The notes under the pieces were generated by a model. It was not told where the DNA came from. It saw only the letters and a program-made list of their open reading frames with translations, and did no database searches. Below, one piece after another: positions 1 through 11,434 of a DNA stretch of 64,000 nucleotides (position 1 is its first letter; each line of letters opens with the position of its first letter). The position numbers and the translations under genes are program-made. The stretch is from Panopea generosa (Eukaryota > Mollusca > Bivalvia > Adapedonta > Hiatellidae). Location: the NCBI GenBank assembly GCA_029582155.1, contig CM055906.1, forward strand, positions 18,710,437 through 18,774,436, read 5' to 3'.

Positions 1-1600
1 CGACCCGGAAGCACTTCCGTAGTGGTGTGACATCTATAGACGAACTACTGATCATTTTAGAAAGAAACGAAATGGAAATACAACTCTAGCAGACGATATA
101 GCGTTTTCTGCCATCAGTTCGGTAAAACTACAACGCATGCTGGTATTAACGTATAAGTACACATGTAGGTTCAGATACGTGATAAATGCATCTTAAAGCT
201 TTCACATTGATTTTGGTAACAAACCCGCTAATTTATCCTTGGGTTTTCGTGCTATAAATTAAACCCTAAGCGAAGCATGTCGGCAATCACCTGAATAGTA
301 AGCTTAGCGACAGTCATAAAACAATGCTTCAGATATGACATTATAACTGAGTATTGAACATATAGATAAGTGTGACGGACATACGAACGGACCGACGTTG
401 TAACAAATGGGTATGTATGCGGCTTCTTTGCGTTCAGCTTATTTACTTGCGTGGCTAATTTATATTCAACTGTGTTTCAATCGTCCAAAAAAATACTATC
501 CCAACACAATTAACAACCCATTCGTGTATGCGGATAAACGGACGGACGAACGGATAAATGAATATAAACCTACGAAAGGGATTTTTTCATTGAAAGGTAT
601 GAGGCTAGGGTTTCTAATATACACGTAGATATATACACTGCTTGTATTCAGCAGCCAACCTGTGTTAAGGGGTCAATCTTCATTCATTGTGACTGATTTT
701 GATGGGTTTGGCTGTATTGAACTCAGTTATGATTTGCTAATTTCTATTTACCTCCAGAGTCTGAGTTTGACAGGGAAGCCTTCCTAACATATGAACTGTA
801 ACTTAGGAACAACCACGGGTGACACCGGCACCATCAGCAAACGTTCCGTTAACATCTGCAATTGATGTAAACAGAATTATGCAAGTCGTTTATGTAAAAC
901 ATCAAAATATAGTTTCGGCCATCTATTCACTTTTAAAGCGAAACCTTTAATATAACCCAAATATAAGCACATTCCAATAGTTTATTCCAATAATATGTGA
1001 ACGTCTGCTGTTTTGGAAACAAATTAATTTGCATCAATTTTGTTATTTTAAAATCAGATTTGTTGTAAAATGTTTTCTTTTTCTTTACTCTATCAATTAA
1101 TCAGGGGCTTATAAATCCAGGCATACGCAAGAAAGCCCTTGGTTACAATTCGTCAGCAAAAAGAGAACAGAGTAACTCTAAATCTGCATAAAAACCGTGT
1201 ATGTTATTTTCTTCCGAATATGTTAATGGAAGCTCACCTATTTCTCCCGCAGTAGTTATTGCAATGAATGACCAATGTATCTCTGGTTTCTCTTGCTTGA
1301 ACTATACTGCAGTGTTACTAGTTACTCTTGTCGGTCAGCGTGAGCGGCGTGATAAGTGATATAGGATTTTTAGTATAGGATTAAATTCATTTTTTCTGGT
1401 TTTTATGTGTAAAGAATGTCGAATCACGCACAAATCAAATAAAGTCCGAATACATCATTTGTCTAAATTCAGAAGTTTACTTAGGGGAGACCTCTAAACA
1501 TTCTCCGACACCTACCCCTACTTGCAGCACCGCTGATATTTTTTCTGACGTACAGTTCAAACCAGATCAGGTACGCCATTGATGTGTTTTTTTCTAATTT
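1..1600. other. Intergenic or intronic AT-rich DNA, no gene seen
   Basis: No domain-bearing frame, RNA gene or clear repeat is visible. Short GGAC/CGGACGGACGAAC motifs occur near 375-400 and 538-556. These are the kind of tail that ends several molluscan tandem repeats. The frame at 407-628 overlaps one of these motifs and has no recognisable protein features. Confidence 0.5.
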
Positions 1601-1815
1601 AGAATGGGTGGGGTTAACGCCATTTCTATACAGGTTATATATGGCATATTGGAGGAGGAAGACTTAATAATGAATCTGAGTAGAACCACCGTCCTTCCGC
1701 AAGTAACTGACAAACATTTTCGCATAAAGTTTTCGGAGCGAGCGGGACTCGAACCTACGACCTTAGCGGTGAGAGGTAAGTGATCTTGAGACGGCGCCTT
1801 AAATCACGGAGGATC
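1600..1815 (-). mobile_element. tRNA-derived SINE, family A
   Basis: Read on the minus strand, this has a tRNA-like head with a pol III B box (complement of gggactcgaacc at about 1743-1755), preceded by a degenerate A-box region (complement of cggcgccttaaatcac). The body includes gtaactgacaaac and aaccaccgtccttccgc. It ends in a tail whose complement is ATGGCGTTAACCCCACCC. The same head, body and tail recur on the plus strand at 29155-29397, which defines the family. SINEs of this type carry no protein and use LINE machinery. The closest named families would be the tRNA-derived SINEs described from bivalves; I have not assigned a name. Confidence 0.85.
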
Positions 1816-2394
1816 CCTCTGATTTACAAATACATATTGCTAAAATTGTACTTAAAGAAATGGCTTAAACATGTGTCATGTTCGAACATCAATAGAACCG
1901 ACGGCAACATTCAAACCACCACCTTAGTGACCCGGGAAAGAGTTATATATTATAATAACATTGGATACACCAAGAACATAATCTGGAAGTGTATGGTATA
2001 CGTACGACATTCTTTAGCTTCCGTTTACATACAAAGGTTTTAAGTGTAACAATGAAAGTCAACATCCGGTTGCGAAATAACACATGGTTTGAACACACGT
2101 TTCTTAGAACAGAAAATAATGTAACAGAACAGAATAAAATGGAAAAAAATAAATGTAACTTGTTAAACAGCAATTCAGCAAATAATTTATACCGATTTAT
2201 TTTATCTCGATTGTAAAGAGATCTTCAAGTTTTTTTTAACCGCTCTCTATGTAGAATACATGGGCGAATCCAGGAACTTTCGTGAGAGTGGGCGCAAAAA
2301 TACCTCATAATTCCTAAGTTAGAAATTAGAGCTAACGGTTACTTGAGTATCCAAAAATCATTCACACAAGCCTAGTCAGTCATGAAATAAACGT

Positions 2395-3330
2395 TTATTG
2401 TCAGTTTCTCTTATATAGATTTAGTAAAGTAGGCCCCACCCCAGAGCCGAACCGTGAGACCAAGGGACATGAAATTTACAAATTTTATAAAGGACCCATA
2501 GTCGTCAATAATCATGCTCACAATTTGTTTCTGAGTGCTTCCTATAACAATAAGATTCTTAAAGTTTTCATTGAATTTGTCTTTTTTTAGCTCCGCCAGA
2601 CTCCTAAGACTTCATGGGGGTGGGGACCATTAAATTCTCAAAGGTATCAACCGTCATGTCAGCAACAACAAATCACACCAAAAAGCACTCACATAACTGT
2701 TTGTCAGTTTCTCTTACATAGATTTAGTAAAGTAGACCCCATCCCCGGGACCATACCGTGAGACCCAGGGGCATGAAATTCACAAATTTTATAAAGGACC
2801 CATAGGTGTTAAGAATCATGCTCACAATTTGTTCCTGAGTGCTTGCTATAATAATAAGAAGTTTTTTAAAAGCTACCTTTTTTAGACTTCATGGGGGTGG
2901 GGACCATTAAATTCTCAAAGGTATCAACGGTCATGTCAGCAACAACAAATCACACCAAAAAGCACTCACATAAGTCTATTCAGTCATGAGAAATAACTGT
3001 TTGTCAGTTTCTCTTATATAGATTTAGTAAAGTAGACCCCATCCCCGGGACCATACCGTGACACCTAGGGACATGCAATTCACAACTTTATTAAAGGACC
3101 CATGTGTGTCCATTATCATGCTCACTATTTGTTTCACAGTACTTCCTATATTAGGAAGACTATTTTTAAAATTTACCTTGAATTTGACTGTTTTGGCCCC
3201 ACCCCCGAGACCCCAGGGGAGTGGTGGGGACCATGTAATTCACAATTTTTATTCACCCTTATACCAAAGCTGCATACAACATTTCATGACAACCGAGCTT
3301 AAGGTTTTTGAGGAGAAGTTAAAAATGTGA
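2395..3330. repeat. Three-copy tandem repeat, about 302-bp unit
   Basis: The segment tcagtttctcttayatagat recurs at 2401, 2705 and 3005, so the unit is 300-304 bp. Each unit continues with tttagtaaagtag, a C-rich stretch, aattttataaaggaccca and tcatgctcac. Units 1 and 2 also share gggggtggggaccattaaat. Copies 2 and 3 are closer to each other at their starts than either is to copy 1. Open frames at 3058-3330 fall inside unit 3 and have no protein features. C-rich and ccaccccc-containing repeats of this style are common between genes in bivalves. Confidence 0.85.
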
Positions 3331-3833
3331 ATTGTTTACGGATGCACAAAGTCTCAGGTGACCTAAAAAAAAACACCTATATTTTCTATATTTGGGGGAA
3401 TCAGTACTGAGTGTTGCATTTTAAGAGACATCGCGTCAAGCCGATGATCGCCTCCACAACCTCTGATGTTAGCGCCTAACACCCTATCCACTTCAATGCC
3501 GCCCTGCCTTATTTCAGCGATTTATCGAAAATTCATTGTCGTCTCACCAGCATTAATGCCACAGATTCCTATTTGGAACACACAGGGTGTTTATATATTC
3601 ACCGAAATAATGAACATAACCATGCACTGACATAACAGTATCCATTTCCGAGTACATTGTGTCCATGTCCCGAGCAATAGCGGCTGAATGATCCACTGCA
3701 TGCCATATTGATAACATAAACCACCTGAACCCCAATCAAAAATCACGAATCCGCCCCAGACGGGAGAACAGATTATTCAACTTAAAAAGTGTGATGACTC
3801 GTGTTTGTTTTCAAAATATGTCTAAAATAAGCG

Positions 3834-3895
3834 ACTGAGGGGACTCCGTGGCTGACTGAGGGGACTCCGCGGCCGACTGAGGGGACTCCGTGGAC
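3834..3895. repeat. Short minisatellite, three copies of a 25-bp unit
   Basis: gactgaggggactccgyggc is repeated three times with few changes. A run of 11 G follows at 3922-3932. On the minus strand the array lies in a 121-codon frame (3782-4147) and would read GVPSV three times. That frame has no start context or domain that I recognise and is probably fortuitous. Confidence 0.8.
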
Positions 3896-3989
3896 AACAG
3901 GATTGGTTAATAAGAGCTGTCGGGGGGGGGGGATCACAAATTTGATTAAGACTGATGACAAGACCAAGCAAATGAGACAAAATTGACAA

Positions 3990-4610
3990 TATTGAGTAGG
4001 TCTTATACCTGCAATATCTTGTATGAAGTTTTGATCAAATACATGCAGTGACTGCTGAGTTATAGAATTTCTAAGTAAAACAAAGGCCCTAATTTGCAAA
4101 AAAATCTGGTAATAGTTTCTGAGATATGGACATGATTGTACTTGCACGCAAAACTTTAACCAGATATTTTAAGTCAAACAAGGGCAACAGTTTGCATTAT
4201 ATTCATGTAAAAGTTATCTAACTTAGTGTATATAGTAGGGTTGATGACTGGAAAGGCTTTTGTAAAGTTTTAATCAAATACATTGAGTGGTTGGTGAGAT
4301 ATAGACTTGATGGTACTTGCACGCAAAACTTTAACCATAATTTCTAAGCCATACAAGGACAATAATTTGTATTATATTCATGCAAGAGTTATCTAATTTA
4401 GTTATTGTAGTAGGGTTGATGACTCGGAAGGCTTGTGTAAAGTTTCAATAAAATACTTTGAGTGGTTGATGAGATATGGACTTGATGGTACTTGCATGCT
4501 AAACTTTAACCAAAGTGTGACGCCGACACCTTGGTGAGTAGTATAGCTCTCTTTATTCTCTGAATAATCGAGCTAAAAATGAAATGTTTATTTGTATTTA
4601 TTCACTTTTT
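3990..4610. repeat. 175-bp molluscan tandem repeat with ACTTTAACC core
   Basis: cttgcaygcwaaactttaacc starts at 4141, 4316 and 4491, giving an exact 175-bp period. Each unit also has gagatatrgacttgatggtac, ttatctaayttagt and agggttgatgactsg. The last copy runs into caaagtgtgacgccgacacc and aatcgagctaaaaatgaaat, an end that I know as widespread in bivalve intergenic DNA. A related block lies at 4935-5675. Confidence 0.85.
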
Positions 4611-4794
4611 TTCAACGTAGAGCAGTAGATTACTTAACGTCATTGTGGTAAGCGTGTAATTATGTCAGTTATGTGTGCATCAAATGTGTTCTCTAAGCAT
4701 GTTAAAGAAATATAGAAATATATACGATATTAAGAGTAGGACATGATGCACAAATATATGCATGTGTGAATTCTTTAAAAATATCCGGAAGTCC

Positions 4795-4880
4795 TCTGTG
4801 CCGTGGTAAAGTGGTTCATGTTGCTGCACCGACGTCACTTACCTCTCACTACTGATGTTGTGAGGGTAACTTTCTTTCGT
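4795..4880 (+). mobile_element. SINE head fragment, probably family A
   Basis: An A-box-like ccgtggtaaagtggttcatg is followed by cacttacctctcac and tgttgtgagggtaac. This resembles the tRNA-like part of family A (compare 47940-48010), but the B box and the body are missing. Confidence 0.45.
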
Positions 4881-4934
4881 TACAAAGTAGTTTTATACAG
4901 TCATTCATGCATCTAACTAGTGAGATGAGTTTTG

Positions 4935-5675
4935 CACCAAGTACAGGTTGTCAACTATGACATGTTATGCATTGCATTGACCTTTATTCCCATTTATGAG
5001 CGCAAATATTTTAACCAGTTAAAAACTGTAACCAAATGTTCTAAGTCCAAAACGGCCATAAATCTGCCAAAATGCAATCCACAGTTATGGTTCTTGTCAC
5101 TATGCGTTTTTGTTGATGATGTTGAATAAACATGTAAAGTTTCATTCATATTCACTGATAGCTTGATGAAATATGCACCTGGACAAAACTTTAACCAAAT
5201 AAGCGATAATTCTGCCAACAGACAACCCAGAGTTATGATTCTATCCGTTCCGTTAATAATGTTTATGTTGTTGTATGGTGTTTAGCGTCGCTTTCAACAT
5301 TTTTTCAGTCATAACGCGACGGTGTCTACTTGAGACAGTATTCTGTGCGCTGTCACACATGGTATGATACTCCACACAGTCACATTATACTGACACCGGG
5401 CAGACCAGTCCTAGAACTTTCCTCTAAATGCTGAGAGTCAAGCGAGGAAGCATCTAGTACCATTTTTTTAAGTATTTGGTATGACTCGGTCAGGGATCGA
5501 ACCCATGACCTTCCGCATGCGAAGCGATGCTCTACCACTGGTTCGCGCTGCGGTCTCCTATTAACAGTGAACACAAATGTGAAGTTTATATATGATGAAA
5601 TGTGCTCCTGCTCAAATCTTTAACCGGAAAAACCAACGCCGACGCCGAAACGAGTACGAATAGTCGAGCTTAAAC
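4935..5675. repeat. Second block of the ACTTTAACC repeat, split by a SINE
   Basis: It shares taacca and aaactttaaccaaat motifs, plus the end agccgacgccgaaacg..aatagtcgagct, with the 3990-4610 block. It includes two related half-units (caccaagtacagg..ttaaccag and cacctggacaaaactttaacc). The block stops at about 5265 and resumes at about 5572 (aatgtgaagtttatat), with a family B SINE between. Confidence 0.75.
5265..5572 (-). mobile_element. tRNA-derived SINE, family B, near full length
   Basis: On the minus strand there is a head with A box ccagtggtagagcatcgctt, then B box gggttcgatccctg, the body gcttcctcgcttgac..tctcagcattt and gcccggtgtcagtataatgt. The tail is tatgactgaaaaaatgttga followed by agcgacgctaaacaccatac. 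A plus-strand copy at 11135-11430 aligns along the whole length. It sits inside the 4935-5675 repeat, so it is younger than that repeat. The conserved central part may correspond to one of the shared central domains described for animal SINEs, but I could not test this. Confidence 0.88.
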
Positions 5676-5679
5676 GTTT

Positions 5680-6035
5680 ATAACTCAAAAAATCTTGTGG
5701 AGAAATATAAATCATAGTTTATCATAAACACTCACTAAGACACAGCCTTTGGTGTTCAAAATATCGACATTTTCTGGAGAGGCCAACTGGCGAAAGAGAT
5801 GTCCCTCATAATCTCCCTCTCCCCAGGTTGCCACTCCCCCATTAACTAAAACTATGCTACGCCTATAAATACAGGTCAAATAAAATGCCTTATGCCATTA
5901 CAAACATGCACTTGAAAATGTATATTCTGTCCGTGCGTCCGCCCACCCGCCTGTACCACCGTTCACATGGAATTACATCCGTCCGCCCGTTCAACAAGAA
6001 GCACAATCGCCCTTCAATCCACCCATCCATCCAAC
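5680..6035. other. No gene; short degenerate GGAC-type motif
   Basis: The stretch ccgtgcgtccgcccacccgc at about 5929 and tccgtccgcccgttcaa at about 5978 are complements of the GGACGGACG tails seen elsewhere. Nothing else is recognised. Confidence 0.4.
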
Positions 6036-6039
6036 TACT

Positions 6040-6225
6040 AATCTATACAGTTAACCTAACAACGTTTTCCTGTGAGCCTGGAATATTAACCAGTACTCAA
6101 TCACGCCCACCTTCGCAAGTAACTGCTAACTTTCCCAAGTTAATCACCACGGAAACTGTGGCCGGGCTGGGATTTGAACTCATGACCCCTAGATTGATAG
6201 CTTACCGGGCCTGGCCTCCGGGTAA
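6040..6225 (-). mobile_element. tRNA-derived SINE, family D, damaged copy
   Basis: The complement of gggatttgaactcatgacccc is the B box and adjoining stem. The complement of cgcaagtaactgctaacttt matches the family D body (38395-38415), and accagtactcaatcacgccc matches accagtactaaagcacaccc there. The A-box side is scrambled (ttaccgggcctggcctccgg). Confidence 0.75.
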
Positions 6226-6229
6226 TGTA

Positions 6230-7885
6230 AAATTGCTTACTGATCATAACAATGATGAAAAATTGATTTGAAAATGTTTTTACCTCAGGAGCAGTTCTGC
6301 AGAGCGTTACCAGGAAACCACAACGTCCGCAAGACACCAAAATCGTCCATCAAAAGTCCCGCATGGAGACAGCAGCAGCAACAGCAGTAGCAGTACCAGT
6401 CGCAGCCACACCCTTCATCAGATGCACAATGAACTGAGCAGCAGACAGCACCATTGCGATTCTAATCGTAGAGATCCAGCAAATTTAATATATGTCTAAG
6501 CAACTTTAAAATCCGACAACTGATAATGTATATCGAAATCTTGAGAACAGCTCACCCTGACCATGTCGTTCGGATTTGTATTGTTCGTATGCCCTTTACG
6601 AAAAAGTGCGATAGAAACTAAACGCAGGTGCGAAATTGAGCAACATAAGTAAGTACACGTTTCAAAACATAACAAGAATAATTATGTGATTATAATGTAC
6701 CGTTACTGCTCGCCAAAATAACCAGTTCAACGCAAAAAGGTCAATGGATACGGGTATGTTAATCAGTGCCAATCGTCCAGTGAAGTGACGTGGGGTTTTA
6801 CGGCGTATCAACACAAAAATATGTTATGGCGTAAACAGTAAACGATTTTTACTATGTATGTATATCAACAATTATTCTGAGGTATTGTTGAACTAACAAA
6901 TACCAACAAGTCAATGATCCATGTGATAACGTATACTTGAATACATACAAGACAACAGGGCCAAAACATAAAGTATCCAATACATAATACAAATGATTTT
7001 ATTTTAAGGAGGAAATTAATTTTTTTTTAAAAAAAAATAAGAAATAAAACACACACTAACGAAACGTAATTGTGTTCTGCATGATATGATGGTACAAATG
7101 TATTAAAAGCATAGGACCCCGGTAGGTTCGATCTCCACCGCCACGGCTTCGTGTTGCCGGTTGTTTACTGGGTTCTCTATTGATATTATATTAATAAGTT
7201 TATGAATGTATAATTCATAACTACAATGGTCATATACGATGGTCAATTCATGATAAACTGTCATCACATAATCAAATATAAAATAAAACATGGCCGCCAG
7301 TACTAAAATGGAATATGCTTATACAATTATCCAAAAATTACACCCTTATCAAACAATATTGAACAATTATTTAAACTTAATTATGAAGATAAATATATCA
7401 TAATTGATCATAGCGTTATTCTTACCTGGTATAATCAGTATAGTTGTTTAAATGTTTATTTATATGTTTATCAATTAATAAGTCATGACTACAATGGTCA
7501 TATGCGATGGTCAGTTATAAAGTGTAATGACCAATCGATTCACACGTTACACAATTTAAATAACAAAAGAGTTTAAGAGGTAGAGGGAAAACACAGGGAT
7601 TAGTAAAATATTAGTTACATGAAACGATAGTACTGTCTACGATATACATATGCCTGAAATTAAATATGGCTATATTGTATTATTTCAGCTAATCTATTTA
7701 AGCGAAACAAATATAATATTTAACCTCTCTCTCTCTCCGTCCAATACTTTGGTGTCTTTGTTTCCTGTTCAGTGTGTACACTGTTGGCAAAGTGAAAGTA
7801 GAGTTCCGAAGTCATATATTCATACCCCAATTTCCTAATCAATTTACTGTTTCCTCAATTGTAGTGAAATATTAAAAGCGCGGAT
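6230..7885. other. No gene; a small direct repeat and CAG-rich tract
   Basis: A CAG/CAA-rich stretch lies at 6366-6410. A direct repeat containing actacaatggtcatatrcga tggtca occurs at about 7207-7245 and 7488-7520, about 280 bp apart. At 7110-7150 the sequence ggtaggttcgatctccacc resembles a pol III B box, but no A box or tail supports a SINE call. The remainder is AT-rich and unrecognised. Confidence 0.45.
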
Positions 7886-7889
7886 CTTG

Positions 7890-8630
7890 CACGTAACACA
7901 TCATCATGTCATGTCATGTCATGTTGATCAAGTGTTTTGAAATCAATCCATGTATGATAAAGTTACAGGTTAGACTCAAATCTCAAATGTTGTCAAACAA
8001 GCTCATAGTGTGACCTTGACCTTTCAGGTACGGGTCTGGGTCTTACGTACGACACATCGTCATGTCATATTGATCAACTGAGCCAAATTAAAGACAAAGC
8101 TACAGACCAGACACGAAGTATCAAACTAATTGAAAGTATTGCCTTGACCTTAGAGAAAAGGTTCCATGCGACACTTCATCATGTCATGTTGATCAACGTA
8201 GTCAAGAGTATTGAAATCCATCTATGTATGACAAAGTTAAGAACCGGACATTACATCTCAAGCAGACTCAAATTGGTGTCAAACAAACTCAAAGTGAACC
8301 TTGACCTTTGAGGTACGGTGTGGGTCTTACGCGCGACACGTCATCGTGTTATTCCGACGTATTTGAGCCAATTGTTTTTGAAATTTATCCAGATGACGAA
8401 GTTACAGACCGGACACTAAATCTCAAACAGACTAAACGTGTCGTCAAACAAAGTTGAACTGTGACATTGACCTTTGAGGTACGGTTGTGGGTCTTATGCA
8501 CGACACATCGTCATGTTATGCTGATCATTTGTTGCAAGTATTGATAAAATCCATCTATAAATGGCAAAGTTACAGGCCGGACACGAAATATCTGACGGAA
8601 GAACGGACGGACAGACGGACGAACACTGCA
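7890..8630 (+). repeat. Molluscan tandem repeat (165-bp unit) with GGAC tail
   Basis: Diverged copies carry cgacacatcgtcatgt-like starts at about 7895, 8048, 8168, 8334 and 8500. Each has gatgacaaagttacagaccg, cggacacgaaatmtc and gtgaccttgacctttgaggt. The last two periods are 166 bp; the third unit is shortened. The array ends in gaacggacggacagacggac. A (CATGT)n stretch precedes it at 7905-7924. Confidence 0.85.
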
Positions 8631-8750
8631 ATGAAAAATGGTACTAGAAGCTACTTCGCTTGGCGTTCAGCATTCAGAGGATAGTTCTTAGTCTGGTCGG
8701 CCCGGTGTCAGTATAATTTGACTGGGTGGGGTATATAGATGGGTATACAT
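8625..8750 (+). mobile_element. SINE family B, central fragment
   Basis: tggtactagaagctacttcg, cattcagaggatagttct and tcggcccggtgtcagtataa match the body of family B at 11205-11280. The tRNA head is absent and the tail breaks off after gactgggtggggtata. It begins directly at the end of the GGAC tail of the preceding array. Confidence 0.8.
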
Positions 8751-8984
8751 ATTTCAGTTGCCCACGTCCTAAATTTAAACGGAGGGTTAGGAGGAAAAGT
8801 GGATGTGTATCTGTCTATTTTAAGAATTAGTTATTAAATCATATAATGAGCGTGTTAGTTCAGAGACATATAAACAACACATTTTGAACTTTCACGCCTG
8901 ATTGAACAAAAAGTGCGTTCGTACAAGTTCTTGAAATTTACATATATTAAACTTCATTCATTTTACTATAATATGATAGAAATG

Positions 8985-10160
8985 CTGTATTGTGTAAAAA
9001 TTATGCAGATGGTGATCTGAAAATGACTAATATGTTTGCATATATAACAGCATTAAAAGCAACATGGCTTAGGAGACTTATTTTAGAAAAAAGCAATTAT
9101 GCTAGCTTAGTTAAAAACATTTTAGATATAACAAAAGTCTCTGTCTGTGGAAATATGTATGTAAAAGAAATCTAATCAAGTGCAACAAACACGTGGAAAG
9201 ATGTTTTAAAATCCCATATTGAAATTTTAAAGGCTCACCCACCTATAAACGATAAAACATTCTTATCAGCACCAATATTTGACAATGAAGATATAAAAAT
9301 AGGAAACCAAGCTTATTTTGTAAAAAACTGGTATGAAAAGGGAATACATTTGATCAACGACATTACAAACGATGACGGACATTTATATTCTCTTCAAGAA
9401 TTGAAAACTATATACAGTATTAATATAAACTTTCTACAATACCACAGTATCATTACTGCAATTCAAAATTTAAAAACAAATGAAAAAAATAATAAAGCAA
9501 GTAATAAGCTTCAAAGTCCGATCATACCTAACCCTATCAAAATATACATGAACAAGAGAAAAGGTATTCAAGATATGTATCTTACATTGAATCATAACAA
9601 TGAAATTCCTAGTGGAAAAACATCATTCAATAAAACATATAATTTTGACGAAGCAACTTGGAGTTTTCATGGCCATATTTGATAACAAAAAATACAACAT
9701 TACAGTGGTTTCAACCACGGATCAATCATAATATACTGGCAACAAATAATTTTCTACATCAGATAAAACTACTGGATAGTCCACTGCGTTCTTTTTGCTC
9801 ATCTCCCACCGAGACAATCTATCATTTATTGTGGGAATGTAAAGAAACACAAAAATATACTACACATTCTGCAAGACTGGATGTCCATTAAAAATATCCC
9901 ATTTCAATTAGAACAAAAATCTTTTATTTTTGGAATTTATGATAAGAATATAAGTAAAATAACCCAGCTCATTTAGTTAGAGACAAAATATTACATATAC
10001 TATTGTAGATGCTCAAAAAATAATTTAAATTTTAAAACACTCCAGCTCAGACTTCAACTTTTATATAAAACATACAAAGGAATATCTATCACTGAAAACA
10101 AATACAATATGTTATACTTACTTAGTTTTGTATATAAAGATACATTATTGTATAAAGGAT
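8985..10160 (+). pseudogene. LINE ORF2 C-terminal half, L1/Tx1-like, inactivated
   Basis: Three frames on the plus strand join into the region after the reverse transcriptase of a non-LTR retrotransposon. In order they show KATWLRRL, then KIGNQAYFVKNWYEKGIHLI with NFLQYHSII (around 9300-9460), then KGIQDMYLTL, and TLQWFQPRINHNILATN followed by the zinc-knuckle-like FCSSPTETIYHLLWEC (9700-9840). This order matches the C-terminal part of L1/Tx1-type ORF2. The first cysteine of the terminal knuckle is replaced by arginine (RSFC). A stop near 9175 and a shift near 9670 break the frame. The EN and RT domains are missing, as expected for a 5'-truncated copy. It continues into an AT-rich 3' region without a clear poly-A end. 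Confidence 0.75.
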
Positions 10161-10164
10161 AGTA

Positions 10165-10645
10165 ATTACATTATAATATTTACTAGGTTAAACTACCACT
10201 TTAAACAGTGCATGAAAGCAGTGTGTTAATATTGAATGAAAGTGAGAACATATACAATTTCAATCATTACTATTTCTCTTTCATATGTACACTTATTGTA
10301 AGCTGTATGAGGGGATGTTCCTCCTCGACCCCTCATGCAGCAAGAGACGGAGAGAATAAATGGATTCCACTTTGGAGTCTGAAACTGAAAAAAAGTAAAT
10401 GAAAGAAATGGTAGCGATTGTTTGCCAGATAATGAATGAACTTTAAATAATACATCTAACGGACGGACGAACATACATATATTACAAATTAGACAGACAG
10501 TCAGATCGCATCGTACCGCACCACATCAGACTACACAACTTCAAATGGCACGCTCAAAATATCAAAATAACATATCTTCTAAACAATATTTTAGATGATA
10601 AGACTAAAACAATGGATGCAATTTTACTATATTTTTGCACTAATA
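10165..10645. other. No gene; small hairpin and GGAC motif
   Basis: A short stem (tgtatgagggg at 10304 against cccctcatgca at 10329) and a cggacggacgaac motif at about 10460 are the only structures seen. Confidence 0.4.
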
Positions 10646-10650
10646 AAACA

Positions 10651-11079
10651 GTGCGACATTTAGCGTTTGAGTTGCGACCAATACCGGTGGTACAAATCTT
10701 GCGACATTTAGCGGAAGTGGATTTTGCGACATATAACCTTGGTTGCGACATTGAACGTCAGTCTTGCGAAATATAACGTAAGTGCGACATTTAACGTTGG
10801 TGCGACAATTAACGTTGGTTGCGACATTTAGCGTAAGTGCGATATATAACGTTGGTTGCGATATATAACGTTAGTGCGACATTTAACGTCAGTATTGCGA
10901 CATTTAGCGTTATTGCGACATTTAACGTTGGTTGCGACATAAAACGTTAGTGCGACATTTAACGATAGTTGCGACATATAACGTTAGTGCGACATTTAAC
11001 GTTGGTTACGACATATAACGTTAGTGCGATATATAACGTTGGTTGCGACATATAATGTTAGTGCGACATTTAACGTTGT
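10651..11079. repeat. CpG-bearing minisatellite, 22 units of about 19 bp
   Basis: The unit is gttgcgacatttaacgttag. I count about 22 units starting with gcgac or close variants. Many neighbours alternate between catttaacgt and catataacgt, so there is a hint of a two-unit repeat. Most units contain the palindrome AACGTT and two CpGs, which stands out in AT-rich surroundings. Confidence 0.92.
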
Positions 11080-11134
11080 CACATATGGACAACTGGAGAC
11101 ACTTATCTAAATTTCAGGTGGCACATTTGGCGAT

Positions 11135-11430
11135 TTTTTATCTTGGATCCGCCTCGCATGCGGAAGGTTGTGGGTTCGATGCCCGGCCGGGTCATTTAAA
11201 AATAGTACTAGAAGCTTCCTCGCTTGACGCTCAGCATTGAAAGGAGAGTTCTAGGTCTGGTCGGCCCGGTGTCAGTATAATATGACTGGGTGGGGTATCA
11301 TACCATGTGTCTGCGGCATGATACTCCAGTTTGGCAGTGCTAAGAATACTGTCTCATGTAGACATCGTCGCGATATGACTGAAAAATTGTTGAAAGCGAC
11401 GCTAAACACCATACAAAAACAACAATAACA
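11135..11430 (+). mobile_element. tRNA-derived SINE, family B, near full length
   Basis: The head retains gcctcgcatgcggaagg and the B box gggttcgatgcccgg; the A-box part is degraded. The body has gaagcttcctcgcttgacgc and ggtcggcccggtgtcagtat. The tail is gatatgactgaaaaattgtt followed by agcgacgctaaacaccatac and an A/C-rich end. It lies 55 bp downstream of the 19-bp array. Confidence 0.9.
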
Positions 11431-11434
11431 TTAT

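Noticed and set aside
3782..4147. 121-codon minus-strand frame
   Set aside because: It is built from a 25-bp minisatellite, a poly-G/C run and part of the 175-bp repeat; no domain.
5885..6271. 128-codon plus-strand frame
   Set aside because: It overlaps a GGAC-type repeat and the antisense strand of a SINE (GFELMTPRLIAYRA is the translated tRNA-like head).
7490..8600. CRISPR-like spacing of repeats
   Set aside because: Repeat units are long, diverged and contiguous without unique spacers; this is a eukaryotic tandem repeat.
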